This document shows, piece after piece, positions 24,279 to 31,496 of a DNA stretch of 35,484 bases; the stretch's first letter is position 1, and each line of letters begins with the position of its first letter. Position numbers and translations under genes: made by a program. Under the pieces are notes generated by a model. That model made no database searches, was not told where the DNA came from, and saw nothing but the letters and a program-made list of their open reading frames with translations. Source of the DNA: Labilithrix sp. (GTDB lineage Bacteria; Myxococcota_A; Polyangia; Polyangiales; Polyangiaceae); the NCBI GenBank assembly GCA_019637195.1, contig JAHBWA010000089.1, positions 1 to 35,484 of the forward strand. Reading direction: 5' to 3'.

Positions 24279-25796
24279 TTGAAGCTCGTACGGTTTTCCT
24301 CGTCTTTTGCAGTTCCCGTGGTCCTCGCGCTCGTCGCGACCGCGTGCGGCAGCGCGGGCAGCGCGGGCGTGGTCGGCAAAGAGGGCGCCCCCGGTGAGCC
24401 GGGCAAGCCGGCCGAGGTCCCGGAGCAGGCGGAAGCCGCGATCAACCTCGTCGAGCCCCACGTCGGGCTCCTCGCGCGCCAGCTCGAGGTGACGATCGGC
24501 GTCGACGGCAAGCTCGACCTCTCGAAGGCCGAGGTCGACTTCGGCGACGGCATCGAGGTCGTGAAGGTCGCCGCCCAAGGCCCGGCGCTCGTCGCCACCA
24601 TCGAGATCGCGCCGAACGCGAGGCTCGGAAAGCACGACGTCGTCGTCGACGTCGACGGTCAGACCCTCACCGCGAAGCACGGGTTCGTCGTCGCCGTGCA
24701 CCTCGACGCCAAGGTCGGCGCCGGCAAGGCCGAGCAGGGCGGCCTCGTCCGCCTCGACATCTCGAACCGCGACGAGATCTGGTTCGACGCCGAGAACTTC
24801 ACGCTCTTCCCGCTCGTCGGGCAGAAAGATCCCTCGCTCGTCGGCTTCTCGTACCAGGGCTTCACGGAGACCGACGGCTCGGTCATCTTCCTCGGCGATC
24901 CCCTCGCCAAGACCGGCCCGCTCGGCTTCCTCGGCTTCAACGATCCGAGCGACCAGAACAGCGCGAGCTACCTGACGGCGATGGACGCGGTGACCGTCGC
25001 GGCCCGCAAGCCGGTCGAGCTCGCCGCCAACTCGACCACCGAGGCGGTCCTCGAGGACGAGCTCGAGACGGGCTTCTACTCCGTCGCCTTCGCCCCGGCG
25101 GCCAACGAGGCGCTGCTCGTCGACACGCTCGCCGCCGTCCCGCCGGACTCGTCGATGTCGCCGCTCCTCCTCGCGTACCCGGAGAGCGGCACCGTGGCGG
25201 AGCTGCTCGATCAGGGCCGCGACGATCCGGGCTTCCCGATTCTCGGCATCCCCGCCACCGAGGCGCGCGTCGCGTGGCCGGTGACCGCCGCGTCCAAGGC
25301 GTACTTCATCGTCATGGACTCCAGCCTCGGCCACGGGCCCTCGACGAAGACGTCGATCACCCACAGCGTCACGCGCGCGCAGATCGTCAAGGAGACGGCG
25401 AGCGCCCACGCGACGGGCGCCACGGCGCAGGGCCTCGGCTCGCTGCCGGGCACCGCGGTCGCCATCCCCGGGCGCGTCATCACCGGCGAGCTGACCGCCG
25501 CCGACGAGATCGACGTCTACCGCTTCACCGGCCTCTCGGCGGTGAACGCGACCGACATGCTCGTGAGCGTCATCGGCGACACCGACGTCGTGATCCGCGT
25601 CGACACCGTCCCGACCTTCGACAGCGATCACCTCGTCGAGATCGTCCGCGGCGGCCAGGCCGGCGTGGGCGTGACCGCGGGCTTCGTCGGGCAGAACCGC
25701 TACATCGAGGTCGCCCCGATGCCCGACTCGAAGAAGCCCCTCGGCAAGTACACCCTCGGCATCAAGCGCGTCGCGCCCGTCGTCACCCCGCCCTGA
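24279..25796 (+). CDS. Lipoprotein with short collagen-like stretch (copy 1)
   Basis: A 505-residue protein. The TTG at 24279-24281 follows GAGGAGAGG at four to five bases. The signal peptide ends in ATAC (Cys about 23), followed by Gly-X-Y triplets (GKEGAPGEPGKP, about 33-44). Residues 55-140 resemble an IPT/TIG-like beta domain (EVTIGVDGKLDLSKAEVDFG). A middle beta region follows, and a C-terminal domain (about 400-495: GRVITGELTAADEIDVYRF) is like the bacterial pre-peptidase C-terminal (PPC) fold. It is a paralog of the next gene, 58 bases downstream, and shares the motif KAEQGGLVRLDI / KAEVEQGGLVQLAI. A surface structural or binding role is inferred. Confidence 0.82.
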   Translation: MKLVRFSSSFAVPVVLALVATACGSAGSAGVVGKEGAPGEPGKPAEVPEQAEAAINLVEPHVGLLARQLEVTIGVDGKLDLSKAEVDFGDGIEVVKVAAQGPALVATIEIAPNARLGKHDVVVDVDGQTLTAKHGFVVAVHLDAKVGAGKAEQGGLVRLDISNRDEIWFDAENFTLFPLVGQKDPSLVGFSYQGFTETDGSVIFLGDPLAKTGPLGFLGFNDPSDQNSASYLTAMDAVTVAARKPVELAANSTTEAVLEDELETGFYSVAFAPAANEALLVDTLAAVPPDSSMSPLLLAYPESGTVAELLDQGRDDPGFPILGIPATEARVAWPVTAASKAYFIVMDSSLGHGPSTKTSITHSVTRAQIVKETASAHATGATAQGLGSLPGTAVAIPGRVITGELTAADEIDVYRFTGLSAVNATDMLVSVIGDTDVVIRVDTVPTFDSDHLVEIVRGGQAGVGVTAGFVGQNRYIEVAPMPDSKKPLGKYTLGIKRVAPVVTPP

Positions 25797-25854
25797 TCCG
25801 CGCCGGCGCCCCGAATTTTCAACGACTCATCTCGACACGCGAAAAGGATTCGTC

Positions 25855-27333
25855 ATGAAGCTCGTCAAGCTCTCTCTCCTCGTGGCAGCCGCGCTCGCGG
25901 CGCAGGCATGCGGCGGCACGGACGGCGTCCCCGGCACCGACGGCAAGGACGGCCCGGTCGGCAAGCCCGGCGAGGCGCCGCCCCAGGACGGCGAGTCGTC
26001 GCTCGGTCTGGTGACGCCGAGCAAGGGCATCCTCGATCGCGAGGTCGAGGTGAGCATCGGCGGCAACGGGACCCGGTTCTCCGAGGGCGCGAAGCCGTCG
26101 TTCGGTCCGGGCATCGAGGTGCTCGAGGTCACGACGTCGACGCCGTCGCTCATCAACGCGAAGATCAGGATCGGCAAGGACGCGGCGGTCGGGCCGCGCG
26201 CGGTCACCGTCGGGGACCTCAAGGCGGAGAAGGCGTTCAACGTCATCCCGGCGATCAACGTCGTCGGCGCCGGCGGCAAGGCCGAGGTCGAGCAGGGCGG
26301 GCTCGTCCAGCTCGCGATCGAGAACAACGACACCCGCGCGTTCGACCCGAACGCGTTCCAGCTCGAGGCGGGCGATCTGCTCGACCTGGGCTCGCGCGCG
26401 AGCGGACCGCAAGCCGCCACCGCGTTCGCGCTCGCTGCGCCGCTCGCGAAGGCCGGCGGCAGCCAGGTCTCCGTCGTCAACCTCGACGCCAGCGGCAACC
26501 CGCGCGTCTCGTTCCTCAGCGCGAGCGACGCGCTGCAGGTCAAGCCGCGCGCCCCGACGCCGTTCGACCTCGCGGGGGGGACCGACGAGACCTTCGCGAG
26601 CGCGACCGACACCAAGCTCTTCAAGCTCACCTCGCCCGCGAACGCGGCGGCGATCGTCGACTACCAGGTCCAGGTGGCCGAGGGCGGCACCGCGGTCCCC
26701 GTCGCGTTCGTCTTCGGGACCGGCGGCGGCAAGGACGACCGCGTCGGGCAAGTCCTGCCCGGGCGCAACCAGTTCAGCGGCCAATTCAACCCGCCGCCGT
26801 ACGACCTCCACGTCGCGCTGCCCGTCGCGGTCTCCGCGAGCGCCACGGATCACTTCGTCGTCGTCGCGGACCTCGGCGGCAAGGCTGGAGCGACGGCGAA
26901 GGTCACGGCGACGCGCGCGGCGGCGATGGTCGCGAACGAGTCGAGCGCGGCGCACGGCGCCGACGCCCCGCAGCTCGTCGGCGCCGTGACGAGCGCCGCC
27001 GGGCAGGTCCTGAGCGCGAACCTGGGCTCCGAGACCGAGGTGGACGCCTACCGGTTCAACGTCGAGGCCGACGCCAAGCTGCAGCTAAGCGCGACCAGCG
27101 ACGCCGATCTCGAGGTCATCTTGACCAAGAACCCGAACGTGTTCGAGGACCCGGCCGGGACGCCCGCGGCGAACCGCCAGGTCCTCGGGTACCTGTACCC
27201 GGGCAAGCAGTTCGCGGCGCAGCGCTCCCTGACGGCGCCGGTCGGAGTCACCGCGGTCTACGCCGTCGTGCTCAGCGACTCGCAGGGCACGGTGGAAGAC
27301 CGAAGCACGCCGGCATGCGCAAGCTCCTCGTGA
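25855..27333 (+). CDS. Lipoprotein with short collagen-like stretch (copy 2)
   Basis: A 492-residue paralog of the preceding gene. ATG with AAAGGA seven bases upstream; lipobox AQAC (Cys19). A longer Gly-X-Y run (GVPGTDGKDGPVGKPG, about 24-39) comes next, then a TIG-like domain (LGLVTPSKGILDREVEVSIG). A middle beta region follows, then a PPC-like C-terminal domain (LVGAVTSAAGQ, ETEVDAYRFNVE). The last dozen residues (EDRSTPACASSS) do not resemble the end of the paralog, and the next coding trace is frame-disrupted, so the true C-terminus may be altered by a frameshift near 27290-27330. Probably co-transcribed with copy 1. Confidence 0.8.
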   Translation: MKLVKLSLLVAAALAAQACGGTDGVPGTDGKDGPVGKPGEAPPQDGESSLGLVTPSKGILDREVEVSIGGNGTRFSEGAKPSFGPGIEVLEVTTSTPSLINAKIRIGKDAAVGPRAVTVGDLKAEKAFNVIPAINVVGAGGKAEVEQGGLVQLAIENNDTRAFDPNAFQLEAGDLLDLGSRASGPQAATAFALAAPLAKAGGSQVSVVNLDASGNPRVSFLSASDALQVKPRAPTPFDLAGGTDETFASATDTKLFKLTSPANAAAIVDYQVQVAEGGTAVPVAFVFGTGGGKDDRVGQVLPGRNQFSGQFNPPPYDLHVALPVAVSASATDHFVVVADLGGKAGATAKVTATRAAAMVANESSAAHGADAPQLVGAVTSAAGQVLSANLGSETEVDAYRFNVEADAKLQLSATSDADLEVILTKNPNVFEDPAGTPAANRQVLGYLYPGKQFAAQRSLTAPVGVTAVYAVVLSDSQGTVEDRSTPACASSS

Positions 27334-27655
27334 GGCGGGGTTTCCTGCCGCAGCGGCGCTCTTTTTCTCGGCGCGTCGCTGCTCGCGCCCCGGCGCCACA
27401 AGTTTCCCAGCGGCCCGCCGCCGGAGTACGAGGACCCGCCGCCGCCGTCGTGGCTCGATCGCCGGCGAGCAAAGCCGCCGATCAAGTGCCTGCCGCGGAG
27501 CTGCCGCAGCCCGACGAGCCGCCCTCCGAGCCGAGCGCACCGCAGCCGGACGCGTCGCCCCCGGCGGCGACGCCGGCGCCCCCGACGTCCCGGAGGCGCC
27601 GCGCACGGCGGAGACGCGGCGCGCCGGCCTGGGCGACTGCGCACCGACCTCCTGA
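27315..27655 (+). pseudogene. Frame-disrupted small membrane/Pro-rich protein gene
   Basis: No single frame reads well, but successive frames join into one plausible protein. It starts MRKLL (ATG 27315), then AGFPAAAALFF, LGASLLAPRRHKFPSG, PPPEYEDPPPPSWL, a Pro/Glu stretch (AAELPQPDEPPSEPSAPQPD) and PDVPEAPRTAETRR, ending at TGA 27653-27655. Each change is a step of -1, as single-base deletions would give. Two coincide with homopolymers: TTTTT near 27361-27365 and CCCCC at 27579-27583. The product would be about 110 residues with one membrane helix and a Pro-rich tail. It is either a decayed gene or a sequence affected by base-calling deletions. The following 116 bases hold no further gene, only a TAGCGT box (27757-27762) nine bases before gatC. 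Confidence 0.5.
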
Positions 27656-27771
27656 GGCGCCGCGCGCGCCTGACACGCCGCGCGCCGGCTTCGGGCGATC
27701 GCGCGCCTCGGCTTCCGGCGATCCCCCGCCGCCGCGCGTCCGTCGACCGGTAGTGGTAGCGTGTTCCCTCG

Positions 27772-28077
27772 ATGGACCGCGCGCAGATCCGCCATGTCGC
27801 CTTGCTCGCCGAGCTCGAGCTCACCGAGGACGAAGAGGAGCGCCTCGCGGCCGAGGTCGGTCGCGTCGTCGCCTACATGAGCGAGCTCGACGCGATCGAC
27901 ACGACCGACGTGCCGCCGACCGCGCACGTCACCGCGAGCGCGGGCTCGAGCCTCGAGGCGCACGCGAGCCCTCTCCGCGCGGACGAGCCCGAGCCCGGGC
28001 TCGCCCACGACGACGCGCTCGCCGGCGCGCCGCGCGCCGCGCACGGCGGCTTCTCCGTCCCCACCTTCGTGGAGTAA
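27772..28077 (+). CDS. gatC: Aspartyl/glutamyl-tRNA amidotransferase subunit C
   Basis: A 101-residue GatC. The N-terminal helices (IRHVALLAELELTEDEEERL) and the VPPTAHV motif near residue 43, then LRADEPEPGL near residue 65, are characteristic. GatC wraps around GatA and holds it to GatB in the complex that converts Glu-tRNA(Gln) or Asp-tRNA(Asn) to the amide form. It is followed after six bases by gatA. There is no Shine-Dalgarno sequence, but a TAGCGT -10-like box sits nine bases before the ATG, which could mean a leaderless message. Confidence 0.95.
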   Translation: MDRAQIRHVALLAELELTEDEEERLAAEVGRVVAYMSELDAIDTTDVPPTAHVTASAGSSLEAHASPLRADEPEPGLAHDDALAGAPRAAHGGFSVPTFVE

Positions 28078-28083
28078 ACGCCG

Positions 28084-29547
28084 ATGGATTCCGTCATCGC
28101 CGTCGCCGAGAGCGTCCGCAACGGAGACAAGCGCGCCGTCGAGGTCGCGGAGACCGCGCTCGCGCGGATCGAGCAGCGCGACCGCGATCTCCACGCCTTC
28201 CTCGCGATCGCCAAGGACGAGCTCCTCGCGCAGGCCCGCGCCGTCGACGAAAAGCGCGCCCGCGGCGAGGCCCTCGGCCCGCTCGCCGGCGTGCCGATCG
28301 CGCTCAAGGACGCGCTCTGCATGCGCGGCGTGCCGACCACGTCGGGATCGAAGATCCTCGAGGGCTGGCGGCCGCCGTACGACGCCACCGTGGTCGCGAA
28401 GCTCCGCGCCGCCGACGCGCTCATCCCGGGAAAGACGAACCTCGACGAGTTCGCCATGGGCTCGTCGACGGAGAGCTCCGCGTACGGGCCGACCAAGAAC
28501 CCGATCGATCCCGCGCGCACGCCCGGCGGCTCGTCCGGCGGCAGCGCCGTCGCGGTCGCCGCCGGGATGTCACCCGCGTCGCTCGGCAGCGACACCGGCG
28601 GCTCGATCCGCCAGCCCGCCGCGTTCACCGGCGTCGTCGGCTTGAAGCCCACCTACGGGCGCGTGTCGCGGTTCGGCCTCGTCGCCTTCGCGTCGAGCCT
28701 CGATCAGATCGGCCCGTTCGCCACCGACGTCCGCGGCGCCGCGCGCGTCCTGTCGGTCATCGCCGGCCACGATCCCAAGGACATGACCTCGCTCACCGCC
28801 GAGGTCCACGATTACGAGGCCGCGTGCGGAGCCAGCGTGCGCGGCCTCCGGCTCGGCGTCCCGGAGGAGTACTTCGCGGAGGGGCTCGATCCCGACGTCG
28901 AGGCGAGCATTCGCGGGGCGATCAAGGCGCTCGAGGCCGACGGCTGCACCGTGCGCCCCGTGAAGCTCCCCCACACGCGCCACGCGGTCGCCACCTACTA
29001 CGTCATCGCGACCGCCGAGGCGTCGAGCAACCTCGCGCGCTTCGACGGCGTCCGCTACGGCCTGCGCGTCGAGCCGAAGACGGTGAGCGGCAGGAGCCAG
29101 GGCTCGGCGCTCCGCGCGATGTACGGCGCGACGCGCGACGCCGGCTTCGGCCCCGAGGTCAAGCGCCGGATCCTCCTCGGCACGTTCGTCCTCTCCGCCG
29201 GATACTACGACGCCTACTACCTGAAGGCGCAGAAGGTCCGCACGCTGATCCGCCGGGACTTCGAGGCCGCCTTCGCCGACGTCGACGCCGTCGTCTGCCC
29301 CACCGCCCCGACGCCGCCGTTCAAGCTCGGCGAGAAGACGAGCGATCCCCTCTCGATGTACCTCTCGGACGTGTACACGCTGCCCGCGAGCCTCGCGGGC
29401 CTCCCGGCGCTGAGCGTGCCCTGCGCCCCCACCCCCGCCGGTCTGCCGGTGGGCCTGCAGATCGTCACGCGACCGCTCGCGGAGACGACGGCGCTCACGC
29501 TCGCGGCGGCCGTCGAGGCATCGCACGCGCGACCGGGCCAGCGTTGA
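28084..29547 (+). CDS. gatA: Aspartyl/glutamyl-tRNA amidotransferase subunit A
   Basis: A 487-residue amidase-signature enzyme. The Ser-cisSer-Lys triad is complete: Lys75 (PIALKDALC), Ser150 (TPGGSSGGS) and Ser174 (SDTGGSIRQPA). Their spacing equals that of characterised GatA proteins (Lys79/Ser154/Ser178). It releases ammonia from glutamine and channels it to GatB for transamidation of mischarged tRNA. GKTNLDEFAMGSSTE and GLKPTYGRVSRFG are conserved family motifs. Length is normal. gatB is absent from the window and must be elsewhere; downstream is instead a GNAT acetyltransferase whose TTG start overlaps the stop (TTGA). Confidence 0.97.
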   Translation: MDSVIAVAESVRNGDKRAVEVAETALARIEQRDRDLHAFLAIAKDELLAQARAVDEKRARGEALGPLAGVPIALKDALCMRGVPTTSGSKILEGWRPPYDATVVAKLRAADALIPGKTNLDEFAMGSSTESSAYGPTKNPIDPARTPGGSSGGSAVAVAAGMSPASLGSDTGGSIRQPAAFTGVVGLKPTYGRVSRFGLVAFASSLDQIGPFATDVRGAARVLSVIAGHDPKDMTSLTAEVHDYEAACGASVRGLRLGVPEEYFAEGLDPDVEASIRGAIKALEADGCTVRPVKLPHTRHAVATYYVIATAEASSNLARFDGVRYGLRVEPKTVSGRSQGSALRAMYGATRDAGFGPEVKRRILLGTFVLSAGYYDAYYLKAQKVRTLIRRDFEAAFADVDAVVCPTAPTPPFKLGEKTSDPLSMYLSDVYTLPASLAGLPALSVPCAPTPAGLPVGLQIVTRPLAETTALTLAAAVEASHARPGQR

Positions 29548-30122
29548 CGCGGGTCGAGCCCCTCACCGAGGCGCACCTCCCGCGGCTCCGGGCCCTGTTC
29601 GACGCCTCGTCGAGCTCGTGCTTCTGCCGCTACTGGCACTTCGCCGGCACGAAGAACGACTGGCTCGACCGCTGCGCGAACCGCCCCGAGGAGAACGCCG
29701 CCGAGCTCGACGCCGCCGTCCGCTCCGGCAGCGCCGAGGCGCGCGGGCTCGTGGCCGTCGACGACGACGGCGCGATCGTCGGCTGGATGAAGCTCGCCCC
29801 CCGCGACGCGGTCCCCAAGCTCCGCGCCCTGCCCGTTTATCGAAGCCTGGCGCTCGGCGACGGCGCGACGACGTTCAGCGTCGGCTGCTTTCTCGTCCGT
29901 CCCGACGCCCGCGGCAAGGGCGTGGCGAGGGCGCTCCTCGAGGCGGCGCCGCGGCTCGCGCGCGAGTGGGGAGCCCGAGCGCTGGAGGCTTACCCTCGGC
30001 GATCGAGCGAGCCGCTCCACGCGGAGGAGGCCTGGCAAGGGCCCGAGCGCGTCTATATCGACGCCGGGTTCGAGCCGATCGTCGACGTCGCGCCCTACCC
30101 CGTCTACCGCAAGACGCTCTGA
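29544..30122 (+). CDS. GNAT-family N-acetyltransferase
   Basis: A 192-residue acetyltransferase. Residues 115-135 carry VGCFLVRPDARGKGVARALL, with the RxxGKG acetyl-CoA loop of the GNAT fold. The N-terminal SCFCRYWHF patch (near residue 25) has two Cys and aromatic residues and is characteristic of a GNAT subgroup of unknown substrate. The C-terminus (YIDAGFEPI, YPVYRKTL) ends in the usual strand. The start is a TTG overlapping the gatA stop, with no ATG or GTG available nearby in frame. Translational coupling to gatA suggests co-expression but does not show a tRNA-related role. Substrate not predictable. Confidence 0.85.
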   Translation: MTRVEPLTEAHLPRLRALFDASSSSCFCRYWHFAGTKNDWLDRCANRPEENAAELDAAVRSGSAEARGLVAVDDDGAIVGWMKLAPRDAVPKLRALPVYRSLALGDGATTFSVGCFLVRPDARGKGVARALLEAAPRLAREWGARALEAYPRRSSEPLHAEEAWQGPERVYIDAGFEPIVDVAPYPVYRKTL

Positions 30123-30263
30123 TCCCGTCTGGCCGAGACGACACGGAGCCCCCGCGAGCCGGCGCGAACGCGAGCGCGGATCGTCCATGATCCGGTGAGG
30201 CCTGAACGCCGCGGGCTCACTGTTGTTTCAGGAGGGGCGCGCGCTCTTGTACACTGGGCGGCG

Positions 30264-31322
30264 GTGGATTCGAGCTTGCCGGTGCTCGTGTCGCGGCTGC
30301 CCGACTTGCGAGCGCTCACGCGTCTCGTGCGCGCCGCCTTGCGCCACGAGGTGGCGAACGTCGCGCTTGCGCAAGCGCCACAGCGGCCGGAGGCGCACAC
30401 GCTCGACCTCCATGTCGTCGGCCAACCACCGCTCGCGCTCCTCGCGGAGCCCGCGGGACCGGCGCACGACGGGCAGTTCCCGCTCCGCCTGAGACCGCTG
30501 TACCGCGCCCAGGCGGCTCAGCTCTACGCGCTGCTCGAAGCGCACAACGTCTCGGTCGACGGGCCGCCGGATACCTCGCCGCTGCACACGAGCAAGCCGC
30601 CGACGCCTGCGCCCGACACGCTCGACTTCAAGCACACGCTCGCGATCGAGCCGAGCCTCGTCGCTGAGGCACGCGAGATCGCGGCGCGCAACGCGCCGCC
30701 GGTGACCGCCGACGCCTCGCCGCTCACACGCGCGATGTCGGGGTCCGCGCCGCCGGTCGCCGTGACGCCGGCGCCCCACGCGACCGTCCCGCGCGCCCCG
30801 GCGGCGCCCGCGGGCCCGCAGATTCGACGCCGGACCGACGTGGCCCCAGGGCACGACCCGCGGAGAACGGCGCCGAGCGCTGTCGCGGCGATCCCCGCCG
30901 CAGGCGATCTCCGACGCACCGCGCCCTCCGGTTCGATGCCCGCCGCGGGCGATCTCCGACGCGCCGCACCCTCCGGCTCGATGCCCGCCGCGGGCGATCT
31001 CCGACGCGCCGCGCCCTCCGGTTCGATGCCCGCCGCGGGCGATCCCCGACGCGCCGCGCCCTCCGGCTCGATGCCCGCCGCGGGCGATCCCCGACGCACC
31101 GCGCCCTCCGGCTCGATGCCCGCCGCGGGCGATCCCCGACGCGCCGCGCCCTCCGGCTCGATGCCCGCCGCGGGCGATCCCCGACGCACCGCGCCGAGCG
31201 CGACGTGGGGCGCGCCTCACGTCGCGTCGCGCCCGCCGCGGGCCCTGCTCCGCAGCCGCACCACCGCGTCACGCCCCGCCGCGGGTGTTCCACCCCCGGA
31301 CCCGATCGGTTGCCGTCCGTGA
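30264..31322 (+). CDS. N-terminal part of a disrupted kinase gene, or separate repeat protein
   Basis: A 352-residue frame from a GTG at 30264, eight bases after a TACACT box. Residues 1-95 are a compact domain (LPVLVSRLPDLRALTRLVR, LDLHVVGQPPLALLAEPAG, PLRLRPLYRAQAAQLYALLE) that might be PilZ-like but is not sure. A Pro/Ala-rich linker follows (about 96-210), then the 15-residue tandem repeats. The frame ends just beyond the repeats in a tail that looks unnatural (PPPDPIGCRP). It is in the same frame as the kinase that begins 175 bases on, and the gap can be read through by assuming three single-base deletions. The original was therefore probably one protein of about 1,650 residues. Confidence 0.6.
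   Translation: MDSSLPVLVSRLPDLRALTRLVRAALRHEVANVALAQAPQRPEAHTLDLHVVGQPPLALLAEPAGPAHDGQFPLRLRPLYRAQAAQLYALLEAHNVSVDGPPDTSPLHTSKPPTPAPDTLDFKHTLAIEPSLVAEAREIAARNAPPVTADASPLTRAMSGSAPPVAVTPAPHATVPRAPAAPAGPQIRRRTDVAPGHDPRRTAPSAVAAIPAAGDLRRTAPSGSMPAAGDLRRAAPSGSMPAAGDLRRAAPSGSMPAAGDPRRAAPSGSMPAAGDPRRTAPSGSMPAAGDPRRAAPSGSMPAAGDPRRTAPSATWGAPHVASRPPRALLRSRTTASRPAAGVPPPDPIGCRP
30897..31199 (+). repeat. 45-bp tandem repeat, 6 full and 1 partial unit
   Basis: Period 45 bases from 30897; six complete units and a 33-base partial. The unit encodes AAGDLRRTAPSGSMP with Leu/Pro, Thr/Ala and a few silent changes. A more diverged unit (GHDPRRTAPSAVAAIP) precedes it. Units differ at few positions, which suggests recent amplification. 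Confidence 0.95.
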
Positions 31323-31440
31323 TCGTCGAGGACGACGGCGCTGGATGCCGGCGATCCTCGCTCAGCGTGAGCGTCGTGTTCGAGCTGACGACATGCCCGC
31401 CGCCGTGAAGGCCATGACGGCGCGCTGGCGCAGGCCGAGG
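31288..31440 (+). pseudogene. Frameshifted junction inside the kinase gene
   Basis: Sensible protein is encoded in frame 2 (LPSVIVEDD, SLSVSVVFE), then in frame 1 (DDMPAAVKAMTA), then in frame 0 (LAQAEADAAPADAARDG), where it joins the kinase. Each step is -1. The strongest evidence is an internal duplicate: ctcagcgtgagcgt-gtgttcgag occurs at 31361-31384 and 31530-31553. In the later copy the bases run on as ccggacgcgctgccc (15). In the earlier one they are ctgacgacatgccc (14). Adding one C restores FEPDDMPA beside FEPDALPA. Confidence 0.65.
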
Positions 31441-31496
31441 CGGACGCGGCCCCGGCCGACGCGGCGCGCGACGGCGTCACGCCCGCGCGCGACGGG

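Noticed and set aside
25908..29543. Upstream part of a 1,404-codon plus-strand frame that ends in the GNAT gene
   Set aside because: Only the last 192 codons are a protein; the rest is an Arg-rich shadow of the lipoprotein and gatA in another frame. The GNAT gene was called from its TTG overlap with gatA.
30897..31199. Tandem repeats as a possible CRISPR array
   Set aside because: Units are contiguous, in frame and 45 bases long, with no unique spacers; it is a coding repeat.
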